Shown here one piece after another: positions 45,493 to 57,424 of a stretch of DNA of 64,000 nt. The stretch spans positions 60,331,522 to 60,395,521 of the forward strand of contig CM060966.1 of NCBI GenBank assembly GCA_030765045.1, read 5' to 3'. The first letter of the stretch is position 1, and each line of letters opens with the position of its first letter. The translations under genes were made by a program, and so were the position numbers. The notes beneath the pieces were generated by a model. The model saw only the letters and a list, made by a program, of their open reading frames with translations. It had not been told where the DNA came from and did no database searches. This DNA is from Tenodera sinensis (taxonomy: Eukaryota; Arthropoda; Insecta; Mantodea; Mantidae).

Positions 45493-46638
45493 TATTCAAC
45501 GCTAGGGTGTTCTGTGTTCAACACCTTAAATACGTACCGCAACATATGACTGGCATTGGGTGGAAATACACGTTATGGACTCCCCTCAATACAAAGTACA
45601 TGTTATAAGCTCCCATAAATAAACAAAAAGGATATCACTAATACCTATTTAACTAGAGAAAATATTCCAACCAAAATTTTTGACATCGAGATTTCATTGA
45701 AAATATACGTTATGAGAATTTTTGAACGTAAAAGGTATTTTTAGAAGGAAAAGAAAAAATGTCCGTGTGTGGATGGGGTGAACAATATAACACAAACAAA
45801 ACGTCAGTTAAATACCTGACTTGGTATGTTTTGCATCTTCCCAGAATGCTACACAAAGAATTTCAAGAAAATCCTCAGCCTCAGATTACCTTTATATGGA
45901 ACTCTTTTTTTCTTCCAAAATGCTCATTTTCTCAAAAATGTCTTAACAATTTTAATTGTGATACCGTTAGTCTGAGACAGTTTCAGGACATGTGAAATGT
46001 ACATGTTGAATTTTCTGTGAATAGTCTCTGAAATGCTCTTTATTCTGAATGACTTCTGTACAATTGGTGAGTTGGAAGAGATGCACAAAATATTACTGCA
46101 GAAAAAGTGTAGGTCTCATTAAAGTACACATTTTATATCAAATCCTTTTTTTGGTAGATTTAACTATTTCCAAGATATTCAATTTATTGGTTTGCATTAC
46201 ATTTATTTCCGTTGAAAACTTGGTATGATAGTTTTGGTTGGAATAAAACACTTGTACCTATTACATGTTGAATCATCACGCATGCACAATAAGAATTCCA
46301 TGTAAAGGGTAATCTGAGGCTGGGGATTTTCTTGAAATTCTTCGTGTCGAATACTGGGAAGATGCAAAACTATATACCAAGTCCGGTATTTAACCGACGT
46401 TTTGTTTGTGTTATATTGTTTGCCCCATCCACACACGGATGTTTTTTTCTTTTCCTTCTAAAAATACCTTTATGTTCAGAAATTCTCATAACGTTTATTT
46501 TCAGTGAAATCTCGATGTCGAAAATTTTGGTTGGAATATTTTCTCTAGGTAAATAGGTATTAGTGAAATACTCATAACGTGTATTTCCACCCGAATGGCA
46601 GTCATACGTTGCAGTACGTATTTAAGGTGTTGAATAAC
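45493..46638. repeat. large fold-back element, arms ~400 bp
   Basis: The left arm (from ~45515, TTCAACACCTTAAATACGTA, to ~45915) is the inverse of the right arm (~46270-46638, ending TACGTATTTAAGGTGTTGAA). They match over several hundred bases, including GTGTGTGGATGGGG and AACGTCAGTTAAATACC. The loop of ~350 bases includes sequence related to the dispersed AT-rich family. Open frames in the arms mirror each other and are not genes. Confidence 0.8.
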
Positions 46639-47190
46639 ATTATAATACTAACATCACTGCCCAAATTTCTAATATATGCATAAATACACGATTGCTGCAG
46701 TAGTTACATAGTTACAATGTCGGCACTACTGTTGCATGCAAGGCTTTTTATCTGGCTTTGTATCTTCGGTTGGCAATAATTGCTTCGACTAGCTGACCTG
46801 CGCATGCGCCAGTACTTTGTTTCGCGTAGACAGCCAGGTACAAACAACCTACACTTACCGGAATGGTAATTGACACTCATATGGTTTTTATTCTATTTGT
46901 CTGATACACACTTTAATTGATGCAAGGAGCACAATTTTCACTAAACGAAGGGAATGGTAGGAACGAAGTTCACACGAGTGCGTTTCTCTTATTAAGTCCT
47001 TCCCATTCCTGTGAGGCCGTTGCCAACATTGGCATGCGAAATACAACCACATGGTGGTGCGAGTGTGATAGCTGAAATGGAAACAACGTAATGACCTCTT
47101 AATAGCTTGTGTATAAAGGAGTGGGATGACAGGGTCCTGTGCAGGATAGGGTATAATCTTAACTTTTATTGTGATGGTGCTGCTTTTCCA
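46639..47190. other. unassigned spacer
   Basis: Contains the second copy of the 43-base direct repeat (46818-46860); no coding signal until the Penelope fragment. Confidence 0.4.
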
Positions 47191-47218
47191 AGTGATGCAT
47201 TAGCAGCTTTCTGGGATA

Positions 47219-47671
47219 CACAATTACCTAGTGAGGCCGGTAAAGGACAAACTGCACCTTAATGTACCAGGGGTATACCGTATCGCCTGTGAATGCGGGA
47301 CGCCATACATAGGGCAAACCGGCAGGACCATTTCCACCAGAGTCAAAGAGCACGAACGGTCCATACGATTAATGCAGCCTGAAAAGTCAGGGCTGGCGGA
47401 GCACTGCTTTGAAAAAGACCACAGAGCTAACTTCAAAGAAACGACCATTGTGGCGAAATGTAGCGGTTTATGGGAACGGAGGGTTAAGGAGGCTCTGGCC
47501 ATCTCCTCCGAGAAGAGTACACTGAACCGGGACGCTGGATTGCAGTTTAGTCCATCTTGGAAACCAGCCTTAAAATTGGAAATCTACCGACTCAGAAACA
47601 CAGATTCCAACGGAGCGGTGAACCACCTCCACACTAGACTGGGTGTTTTCTACTCGGTACGTACTGGCTGA
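47219..47671 (+). pseudogene. GIY-YIG endonuclease domain of Penelope-like element
   Basis: The open frame reads GVYRIACECGTPYIGQTGRT, the GIY-YIG core (here GVY...YIG), then TRVKEHERSIRL and LAEHCFEKDHRANF with conserved His, WERRVKEALAI with the catalytic-position Glu, and a Trp-containing end (SPSWKPAL). About 146 codons without interruption, but no start codon of its own and no upstream RT, so it is a truncated remnant. In intact elements this domain nicks DNA for target-primed insertion. Confidence 0.8.
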
Positions 47672-47699
47672 CAGTACTGGTCCCTTCACTCTTGCTAGT

Positions 47700-47755
47700 C
47701 ATTCATCCTGAAGATGGGAGAGATGTACACTCCCGAAACGTCGATGTCTTTTCAT
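47700..47755 (+). ncRNA. hammerhead-ribozyme-like motif
   Basis: CTGAAGA (47708-47714) fits the core CUGANGA. GGGAG/CTCCC can form stem II, and GAAAC (47735-47739) follows directly. A very short stem III can be drawn around ACG-TCGA-TGT, with the cleavage position after GTC. I cannot pair a convincing stem I from the flanks, as is common in single Penelope-associated motifs. Its position just after the GIY-YIG frame matches known Penelope-like elements. Confidence 0.55.
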
Positions 47756-47807
47756 CACTACACCTGGCTCGAAGCCCGAGAGCATCTTGAATATACAATT
47801 ACAAATA

Positions 47808-47915
47808 TTTAAAAATCTGATGTGTTGCACTCACATGACCTTCTCTACTGTTGTACTAATCATTCTTACAAACTCTAATGCTATATCTTCTTCCTGTTAA
47901 GATAAACATTTGTAC
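47808..47915 (+). repeat. ~100-bp dispersed repeat, copy 2
   Basis: Inverse match of 22665-22757, and continues a little further (TATCTTCTTCCTGTTAAG). Confidence 0.6.
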
Positions 47916-47940
47916 AAATTATCTTATTGCTTGAGAGGTA

Positions 47941-48123
47941 GAACTAGAACTTAAAAATTCAATGCCACAACTGGGATTTGAACACAGACCTTCCGCTTAC
48001 CAGGCGGACGCTCTAACCACTGAGCTATTGTGACAAACTGCCAGAATGGCATTAAATTCTCAAACCAGTTCGTATTTCTCCTGGTAAACCAACAGTAAAT
48101 TTGTTGGCATAAATAAATAATAA
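47941..48123 (+). repeat. tRNA-Thr-related repeat, plus-oriented copy
   Basis: GAACTAGAACTTAAAAATTC start, minus-strand tRNA-Thr-like sequence (48034 to 47963), a middle segment unlike the other copies, then CAACAGTAAATTTGTTGGCA and the AATAAATAATAATT tail. The tRNA-like part is antisense to the tail. Confidence 0.7.
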
Positions 48124-48872
48124 TTATCTTATTGCTTATTTCCTTGTAGGTGCAAGGGAAATATTAGAATACAGTAGGCTTTGTGCGATAGTCAAATGTT
48201 TTAAAGCTTTGAGATTACGTTCTCTTTGCACACTTAACATCTAAAAAAATGAAAAACGATGTTCTATTTCACGAAAGTTTTAAGTTTTCTGAAACTCACA
48301 CACATAACGAGGAATAGCAAGATCTACTAGTGCCCCATCCATCAGTGAAAAATATTGGAGAGCAAGAGGATTAATGACTTCATTGTCAGAAATCCAGCAT
48401 TAGCTAACAACAACATTTTTTTGTATGTGAAACAAAAGAGCAGCTTTTAGAGATGAATATATGTAATGTAAAATATACCGATGTGTCAAGTTTTACAGAT
48501 CCTAATGTACCACAAAGGGTTAGCTGTCAGTTGGTATTCAACATCTTGAAACCGCCCCCTTATTGCCTGAATTAAGTTCCAAATCAGGAACAAAGTAAAA
48601 TCTAAACTGTGAATTCACTGTTGGCATTTTGGCCAATATGAGAAGAAAGAAATCTTGTGGATTGAAAATTGTGTACAGCCTGAGCATTTTTTACTTCCTC
48701 CGTACTTATGTATTGAGTAAGGGAGTTGTTGCATTCCATTCAAATTCATTATCAAGATTTCTCAAATTTGTAATCTGAAATTCCCTGAATCCCATGAAAG
48801 AACTTGGAGAAAAGTTTCTCTTCGAGTAGCATGCGAAAATCCAAAGGATCAATCAAAACCAAACTTGGTTAA
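48124..48872. other. unassigned spacer
   Basis: Holds a 70-base fragment of the ~540-bp repeat (48343-48412, minus) and nothing else that I recognise. Confidence 0.4.
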
Positions 48873-49068
48873 TTAACCTTCCGGCAGGCGCGCCTAATTT
48901 TGTCACATGAGCAGGCAAACTGGTTAATATTTTGAATAAAACAGTTCAAAACAACTATTATCACATCCTATAACAAAAACTTAGCTCTTTTAGTTCTCTA
49001 TGATACCATTTTATCCAGCTATTCTGAAACACATTCAATTTCATAACCTTTCACATAGAATTTGTTTC

Positions 49069-50972
49069 TTAGTGTGGCTTTTGCAAGCAGTTTCCGCATC
49101 TATCACATTTAATGGAAGTTGAGGAATTTTTTTGACGTCCACGAAGGATACATGTCCCACGTTTCTTTGCCGGAGGTTCAAGGATCTTATCTTCAGAAGA
49201 TGATGCTTCTCCACGGAACTGCGTAAGAAATACGGTGAGATTGGCTGGCAGCGATTTGAGTTGGGTTCTAGATGCAAGTTGCTTTTTCATAAGACTTTCT
49301 GCTACCTTCTTGAGGTAAATACGTCTTCGTGAAGTTGTCTCTGGCTTTGTAAAGGAAAACAATACCTGCGAATTTGTACCAGCAATGTTCAAAAGGGTCA
49401 AAAATATAGCCAATGGCCATCTTCTAGTAATCCTTGAAACGGAGTAAGAGGCACACATTTAATCTATAACGTCAACTCCACCTTTTGTCATATTGTAGTC
49501 TGTGATTATTTCTGGTTTGTTAGTTTCTTCATCAAGTGCTGCTGTGTCATGCATAGTAAACAGAAGTACAATAGCACGGTTTTTACGAGGAACATATGAA
49601 ACTAAGGTCTTGTCCTTCTGAAATCCAAACAATGCTTTTCCAGATGGTAATTATTATTTATTTATGCAAACAAACTTACTGTTGGTGTTTTTAAACGCAC
49701 AAGCCGTGTGTGGGCAAAGTTTCAAAGGTAGAATGGCAGTTTGTCACAATAGCTCAGTGGTTAGAGCAGCTGCCGGTAAGCAGAAGGTCTATGGTTCAAA
49801 TGCCAGTTGTAGCATTGAATTTTTAAGTTCCAGTTCTACCTTTGAAATGCTTTTCCAATTTCTCTTGTTTTGTTTGGGAGAAATTCTGGAGGAATTTGAT
49901 GTCTGTTCTTCCTCATTCTTCCAATACATGTAATATTCTTTTGCAGTAAATATTCAGCAAGTGGATAGCTTGTGTACCAATTGTCAGTAGTTAGATTCCT
50001 GTTGGAGTTTTCTATTGGCACTACAGGTCTCTTCACTATATCCTTAGGAGCATTAGATACGCAGCAATACCCTTCTGGTTGCATGCCGCAATAAACCTCC
50101 AGATTACTGCAATAAAATGTTTTTGCATCGCATAATGCAAACATTTCTATTCCATATTTAGCTGGTTTGCTGGGAATGTACTGTATCCATCCACATCGAC
50201 CTCTAAAGGGATGAAGCATTTCATCTACTGTGGTGAATTCACCTAAGGTATAAGAAGTTTGACAATTAGCAACAAAAGCTTCTAACATTGTACGTATTGC
50301 AGTCAACTTATCAGTTTTTCTCCTATTATTCCTTGTTTCCATGTCATCAAACCGCATACAACTTAGAAAAAACATAAACCTTTTGTAACTCATTCCTGTT
50401 CCATCTGCCGCCCAAAGTTCCTTTACATTAGCATGATGACCCTTTCTTGTACCAATCAAGAAAAGAATCCCCAACACTGCCATTATTTCGTGTCTTGATG
50501 TCACTTTATTATCCCTTTTATGCGAGAATTTATGAGTGCCTCGCTGTCTAGTTATATACATATTTGTATAGTTTACGATTTCATCAATAATGTCAACATC
50601 AATTACTTTCAGAAAAGCACCGACTTCATCGGTTATGTCCATCACATTTCTCTTGGGGCCTGGCAGAATTTTCACAATGTTTTTTCTTTTGGTTTTTGAA
50701 AGTTTAGCACACTCACTTTTACACCAATGCGTAACTTGGTCTTTTCCAAAAAGGATTTCCAGCTCTTCCATGGGCTCTATGAAATCATCACCATCCACAG
50801 TTTCCAGTTCAGATTCGCTGTCATGGTCCTCGAATTCAATGTTTTCGTCACTCAAATCCACGTCACTTTCCTCCAGTTCTGAAAAGTCTGAATATACTCC
50901 ATCATTGCTCTCTACGAGTAACCTGCGAATTTCCTCTTGTGATAAACCTTTCGAACTAAAATAAAATAACAA
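49069..50972 (-). pseudogene. piggyBac transposase, interrupted
   Basis: DDD transposase for seamless cut-and-paste at TTAA. It opens with an acidic N-terminus (residues ~10-60 rich in Asp/Glu/Ser). The DDE_Tnp_1_7 core includes YTLGEFTTVDEMLHPFRGRC (first Asp), NLTTDNWYTSYPLAEYL (second Asp) and KGGVDVID (third Asp). The frame is cut at 49846 by the tRNA-related repeat and resumes at 49642. A TAA near 49460 follows VDVID, where Gln is usual. The C-terminal Cys-rich tail (CILRGRQKN ... CDRCGNCL) is short. All three catalytic Asp residues remain. Confidence 0.85.
49643..49845 (-). repeat. tRNA-Thr-related repeat inserted in piggyBac
   Basis: A 203-base insert bounded by a perfect 12-bp duplication AATGCTTTTCCA (49631-49642 and 49846-49857), so this is an unmistakable single mobile unit. 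Its tail (AATTATTATTTATTTATGC) is at the left. The tRNA-like part (49743-49814) is on the plus strand, opposite to the tail. The long, exact duplication indicates target-primed retroposition, as for SINEs. Confidence 0.85.
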
Positions 50973-51410
50973 AAGAAACGTGCCAATATAACAAATTCAA
51001 CATTTGTTATGCAGCTATTGAAAATGAAAAAACAGTGAAGAAGTACATTTCACTTTTTATTATTCTCACCTCTGCATATTGACTGCTAGAAACAAAGCTT
51101 GTAACTGTTACAAGAGCAGGTGCACGTTGTACTTATTACAACATTCAACACCTCATTGCTTACAATGCAGAAAACAAACTGACAAAGCTGAACAAGGAAA
51201 CTAAAACCATAGTAACATTGTCGAGTAAACAATAATAGAAGAATACATTGTTGCGGCGGCACATTAGCTCAAGATTAAGACATTGATAAAGCATAAAAAC
51301 AGCTGCTGTTGTACTTTTTACAACAGTGCGCCCGCCGGTGGGTTAAGGAAAATTGAAGCTGTTAACAGTGAAGCAACAGAATCTAAAATGAGAACAAATT
51401 GGAAACTGGA

Positions 51411-51558
51411 TGTTACCGTCATGGTAATAAAATGGACTGTATCCTTTTTGATCATTTATTCTACAACGTTGTTTACATAGTACATAGTTACCTCTCTTGG
51501 CAACCATCAAAACAGGCTAGCCAACCTTTCGACTGCAATTCAAATCAGTCACTGAACA
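51411..51558 (-). repeat. BEL 3' LTR
   Basis: 148 bases; differs from the 5' LTR only in GACTGC versus GACCGC. Confidence 0.9.
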
Positions 51559-51653
51559 TACCGGCCGCCAAGAAATAAGTCTTATTTCTTCATCAACACA
51601 ATTGTAAGAACAAAATACAATGAATTAATGATAAAACAATATCAGTGCATGTA

Positions 51654-54600
51654 TTAAATTATGTCTGTCTCTTGAGGAAGAGGACACAGTTTAACAATAG
51701 GTCTCTTAAATACCCCAGTTGCTGTGCGAATTGTTGCAACTCGCACTAACCCATCTGCTCCTGGATGTAGTCCCTCAACCACTGCCAGCTTCCAGCAGAG
51801 TGGAGGAAGGTTGTCTTCTTTCACTATGACGACTGCACCCTGCTTGACATTTGCATGTGGACTGTTCCACTTAGATCGCTGCTGAAGATGATGCAAATAT
51901 TCATGTGACCATCTGGACCAGAATTCCTGAAGTTGTTGCTGTAATTTCTCCCACCTAGTTAGCAAGCTAAGTTTAGCACTACCGAGATCTGGCTGGGATA
52001 AACTGGTTAAAGCTGTACCAATTAAGAAATGACCAGGAGTCAGAACTTTAAGATCATTAGGATCAGATGAGAGAGGAACTAAGGGTCTGGAATTCAGACA
52101 AACTTCTATCTGACAGGTTAGGGTATGGAATTCTTCATAAGTAGGACATGATGCGCCCATAACACGTCTAAGGTGGTATTTAAAAGATTTTACACCTGCT
52201 TCCCACAGGTCACAATAAATATTCTGGCATATGCCACGTCGAGATACAAATCTCTTTAATGCTGCAATGCTTCTGTAGACAAGTTACTCACAACTTCTAA
52301 GTGCACTGCTCTGGTAGTAAAACAAACAAATAAAGACACATAACACTTTACCTTTGTCGTTGTTCTGCGAGTGCTAGACTTTATGTAAAATGGCCCTGCA
52401 TAATCAATGCCACAATTCAAGAATGGTTTAGCTGCTTCCACTCGTGCACGCGGTAGTTGTCCCATTAACTGTTTTGCTGTTTCTGCCTTTAGCTTATAAC
52501 ATATTATGCAATTATGAATCAAATGTCTAACAGTGTTTCTGCCATTTAATATCCAATATCTTTCCCTAAGAGAAGCCAATAAAAGTTGACAACCTGCATG
52601 CAACAATCGTTTGTGTTCATACTGTATAATCAGATTGGTTAAATGATGACGTAGCAAAATTAGAGGATGCTTTTGATCATACGTTAGGTTAGAGTGTTCT
52701 AACCGTGCACCAACTCTAAGTAATCCTCTCTGTCGAGAAAAGGATTTAAAGATCTCAAGCGACTGTTAATATTAACTGCCTGTTTCATTGCTAGTTGCTG
52801 CACTTCTACACTAAATACTGATTGCTGTGCAATTTGAATGCATTTACTCAATGAATCTTGAATCTCTGTAAGTGTGAGAGATCCAGTTATTCTTTCTGCC
52901 TTTGGTTTAACACAATTCTTACAAAATCTATATACATATGCTACAGTGTATTGCAACCTGGATAGGCTGGAGAATCGTGTGATTATTCCATCGTCACTAA
53001 TAGTTGCAACATGACAAGTTGTTTTGAATCTTAACTCTGGAGCTTCCTGAGGGTTTGAAATGCTACCCAATACAGGCCACACCTTTGGTTCTTCATGTAA
53101 CCAAGTTGGTCCTTCCCACCATAATTTGTCATTTATAAGATTCTCGGGAAACACACCCCTTGATATCAAATCTGCTGGGTTGTGTTGTGAAGGAACATGT
53201 CTCCATACTGCATTTTCAGAAATATCTTGAATCTCAGAAACTCTATTAGCTACAAAAGTTTTCCATTGTGTTGAAGGTGCTGACAACCATGACAATACCA
53301 CAGTAGAATCTGTCCACAAGTATACGTGCTTAAATGATAAGTTCAGTGCCTTTTTGACTTTTTCCAATAGACGAGCAAGAAGCAATGCACCACATAATTC
53401 TAAACGTGGAAGTGATAATTTCTTTAGTGGTGCAACTCGAGACTTGGCACAAAGAAGTTTTACACATGTAACTCCTTTCTTATTTGATGAATGGACATAT
53501 ATGCATCCGCCATATGCCTTTTCTGAAGCATCGCAAAAACCATGTAACTCTATATTGCCTACAGAATCATAACCAACTACTTTGCGATCTATGCGAATGT
53601 TATCAATCAAATGAAGTTGGTTGTGGAGCTTCTTCCAATCTGTAGCCAATTCTTCTGATATGGGTTGGTCCCACATTAATTTCTCTTGCCATAACCTCTG
53701 TAGAAACATCTTGCATATAATAACAATAGGGCTTATGAGGCCTAAGGGATCAAATATACCAGAAACTATTGACAATACTACTCTTTTTGTAAATGCTTGT
53801 GCGTAGCAGTTAATTTTAAGACTTCTTGCAATCTGAAACTTGTCCTCAGTAGAATGCCATAGTAGTCCAAGTGTTTTCACTCTATTTTTGTCAAACTGTA
53901 ATGGTAAACTAGTTTCTCTTTGGTCTGGTGTAATGTTAGTTAAAAACTCAGAATAATTGCTGGACCACCCACGCAACAAAAATCCACCCTTTGATAACAT
54001 GGCTACCAATTCCTTCTGAAGTTTTTGTGCCTCAGGTAAGGTTGCACATCCTGAAATACAATCATCAACATAAAAATCATTCAATGCAATTGCAGCAGCC
54101 TTTGGAACCTTATGTGCTTCATCATGAGCCAATTGCTGCAGGCAACGAATAGCTAGAAATGGAGAACAAGCCATACCATACGTTACAGTCTTCAGCTGAT
54201 ACTCTTGTACTGGAGCTGTAAGGTCGCTTCTCCACAGTATTCTTTGATATACTTGATCATCTGGATGTAACCAAATTTGTCTATACATTTTGGCAACATC
54301 AGCAGTAAATGCTACTTCATGTGTCCTAAATCTTAGGATGATAGAACAAATGTCCTGTTGAATAGTAGGACCAACATACAATAAATCATTCACCGAAATT
54401 CCATTCTTGGAAGCTGCAGAACAGTCAAAAACTACTCTTGTCTTCATAGTTGCGCTGTCTGTCTTAAGTACTGCATGATGAGGCATATAATAACAAAGTC
54501 TTGTAGTGGGTCTTGCCACTTGCATGTGACCCAGTGCTTCATATTCTTGTAAAAAATGCACATAATCTTCCTTTAATGTTTGGTTCTTGATTGGTTTTCT

Positions 54601-56681
54601 TTCTAACTGATGTAATCTTCTTGCGGCCATCATCTTAGACTCATCTAACTTCTTAGGAGCTTCTTTGAATGGAAGTCGAACCACAAATCTTCCTGACGAA
54701 TCTGTTGTTGTATTCTGAGTGAAATGAGCCTCGCATGCTTTATCATCCATTGTTTTTGGAGTGTGATTCAATTCCTCAATCTCCCAGAATTTCTGCAATT
54801 GGTGCTGTATACTGACTTCAGTCTTAGCGAAACATGATACTACCGGCCATCGTGGAATATTACAGGATCTTCCATAGTCTGAATATTTTCCTGCAAGTAT
54901 CCAACCAAACTCTGTTTCCATTAAAACAGGATGATTATTATCACGATGTAATTTACCTTGGCGCTGAATGTATGAACAGATTTCTGCTCCCAACAGAATA
55001 TCTATCTTTCCAGGCTCATGAAATTTAGGATCAGTAAATGAAATATTCCTAGGTAATTTCCAATTACTGCAGTCAATTTTCTCTGCAGGCAGATTTTCTG
55101 TCACCTTGGGTAAAATTAAGCAATCTACTGACATAACAAAGTCAGTTACAAATGATCCAATTTTGATACAAATTCCATGTTTGGTTTCTGAAACTGTATT
55201 GCCAATTCCTTGAACAGGTTTAGGATCATGATGTCGTCTAAGTCTTAACCTCTGAGCGCAGGCCTCTGATATGAAACATGACTGAGAACCGGTATCTAGC
55301 AAAGCTCTACACGTCTGCCAAATACCCTTGTGATTTTTAACTTTAATCAATGCTGTAGACAACAAAATGTGTTTACGAGGTTCAAATTTCAATGCACAGT
55401 AGCTATTTACACCATTATCTGTGTGCAAGGGATCATGACTTGAATAACCTTCATTGTTACTGAAACTGTATTGCTGTTTGGAAGCATCAAGATGTACTAA
55501 AGTGTGGTGCCTTTTACCACAGGTGCGACAATTCGATGATTTACAATTTCTGACTGTATGACCAGATCGTAAGCAGTTAAAACACAGGTTGGCATCCTTA
55601 ACAAAAGCTCTGCGTTCTAATACAGGAGCTTGAACAAATGCCTTACATTTTGATAAGGAATGTGAAGAATTACAATATGCACAGTTTAAGGCTATAACAG
55701 CATAAGCCTGTTGAAAACTGGAGTTGTGTTTGCGATTTACAACTTTCTGTGTGTTAACATTTGATATGCTTGAGCAAGTTGTATTCCATTTTGGATTGAT
55801 TATTTCTAGCGATTTACATTTTCTTTCTAGAAATGTAATAAGATCCTTAAATGCAGGAAAGTTATTTGAATCTAATGTGTCTTCAAATTCTTTCTTTATA
55901 GTTACATCTATCTTATCTAACACTAGTTGAGATAATATCAATTCTTCCAATGGAATTTCTATGTTTAACGCCTTGATTGCATTTAAATTACTCATGGTTT
56001 GATTTATTAAGGCCCTAAGTTCCTTTGCAGATGATTTGTGAGCAGCGGTAAACTCAACAAACGTGTAAGATGAGCTGAAGCAATAAGTCTTAAATTGTCA
56101 TAACGATTGCTAATAGTTTCCAATGCAACCTTGAAATTACAACTTGTGACAGGAATGTTAGCTATTAAATTATGTGCTTCTCCTGTTAGTGAAGAGAGAA
56201 GGTAGTGAAACCTCTGAATATCATCTAAAGTTTCATTGTTAACAACTAGGCTCTCAAAGGTATCAATAAAATGCTTAAAGTTGGTTATATCACCATTGAA
56301 TGAAGGTATTTTAAGAGTTGGCAGTTTTATTGCCTTCATAGCGCTCCTTGTATGTGACAAGGGAGGGCTAACAGAACTGTTGCTAACATTTCCATCTGCA
56401 CTTTGAGCTAATAATTTAGCCATCGTTGCTTCTAAGCTAAAGTACATCAATTCAAAACTTTCTCTGTCAGCAGAATGACTCTCAACATTTTCAAACAATT
56501 CTAATTGAGATTGTGCCTCTTCAAATTTATCCCTAATTTTAGGCAATTCCTTGACTCTTACCTCAATTGAATAAATTTCTGAGCCAGTTTGAAATTCATT
56601 AACAAATTTGGCAAGGCGAGTAAGACTTGCTTTCGCCACGGCTCGTTTTGTAATTAATAGCTTCTTAGTTTGCTCTTCCAT
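51654..56681 (-). pseudogene. pol: BEL/Pao gag-pol, frameshifted and internally deleted
   Basis: Gag from 56681 (MEEQTKKLL..., capsid region LPTLKIPSFNGDITNFKHF). After a shift near 56040 comes the long frame 55995-52699. It contains a CCHC knuckle (CFNCLRSGHTVRNCK), protease (RALLDTGSQSCFISEAC), reverse transcriptase (FTADVAKMYRQIWLHPDDQ, catalytic LNDFYVDDCISG), RNase H (LHGFCDASEKAYGGCIY, LPRLELCGALLLARLL, LWTDSTVVLSWL) and the Pao-type connector PADLISRG. A shift near 52720 leads to integrase (YWILNGRNTVRHLI, IICYKLKAET, GIDYAGPFYI). Near 52210 ~200 bases appear missing: sequence jumps from the region ahead of the second catalytic Asp to WEAGVKSFKYHLRRVMG, removing the catalytic centre. 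Confidence 0.85.
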
Positions 56682-57080
56682 AATATTAGTCGCACAGCAA
56701 TAAATATGATCCAGTTTGTTCCACCAAAGTGTTATATAAAAATATCGAGTGAGGAACAGCAATGAAAAGTGAACAAAGGAATGGTATGGAACTAATTATA
56801 GAAGATATAATGCAATGAGTCAATGTTACTAATACAGAAAGCCAGTCAAGGTAGGCTAAATAGCTAGTAACTAGATAATGGCTAACCTTTTATAGAATCA
56901 CTCTTGCCTGGTGCTGATGTTGCATTAGTAATTACTCCGGCCGCTTCGATTTCCCTCTTGATGCCGGCGTGAAGAAAATAAGATGATTTCCATTATGTAC
57001 ATTACAAGTGCGTATCAATATTTTGAATTACTGTACGGTTTGCTGGCAATCTATAGCAGTATCCAGCCCAGAGGACCAAA

Positions 57081-57228
57081 TGTTACCGTCATGGTAATAA
57101 AATGGACTGTATCCTTTTTGATCATTTATTCTACAACGTTGTTTACATAGTACATAGTTACCTCTCTTGGCAACCATCAAAACAGGCTAGCCAACCTTTC
57201 GACCGCAATTCAAATCAGTCACTGAACA
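57081..57228 (-). repeat. BEL 5' LTR
   Basis: 148 bases. On the minus strand it is followed by TTTGGTCCTCTGGGCTGGAT, a likely primer-binding site, though the matching tRNA is not identified. Confidence 0.9.
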
Positions 57229-57424
57229 CTGGAAGCTCCGCTTGTCTTGGTAATATTGCGAGATCTTCCAGCGCTCACTAGTTTAAAGTTGTCCAACTTG
57301 TTTTCAAAGCTATCCAAACCACTTTGGATACAACTTGAAACTAGTCAGCGCTGAAGGATCTTGCAATATTGCTAAGATGGGTGGGACTTTTGGTTTCTAA
57401 TTTGTTCTCATTTATGACCAAGCT

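Larger units (their letters stand above)
47195..47762 (+). mobile_element. Penelope-like element, 3' fragment
   Basis: The GIY-YIG endonuclease end of a Penelope-like retroelement, followed by its 3' noncoding region with a hammerhead-like motif. The reverse transcriptase is absent, so the copy is 5'-truncated. Confidence 0.75.
48877..51342 (-). mobile_element. piggyBac element
   Basis: TTAA flanks both ends (48873-48876 and 51343-51346). Imperfect terminal repeats CCTTCCGGCAGGCGCGCC (left) and CCCACCGGCGGGCGCACTG (right, read inward). One transposase gene on the minus strand, interrupted by a 203-base tRNA-related insert. Confidence 0.85.
51411..57228 (-). mobile_element. BEL/Pao LTR retrotransposon
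   Basis: 5818 bases with 148-base LTRs (51411-51558 and 57081-57228) that begin TGTTACC, end TGAACA and differ at one base. A perfect 5-bp duplication CTGGA (51406-51410, 57229-57233) is typical for BEL/Pao. Gag-pol runs on the minus strand in several frames. The near-identical LTRs mark a recent insertion, although the coding region carries several lesions. Confidence 0.92.

Noticed and set aside
45759..46436. Matching small open frames in opposite orientation
   Set aside because: They are mirror images produced by the fold-back arms, not genes.
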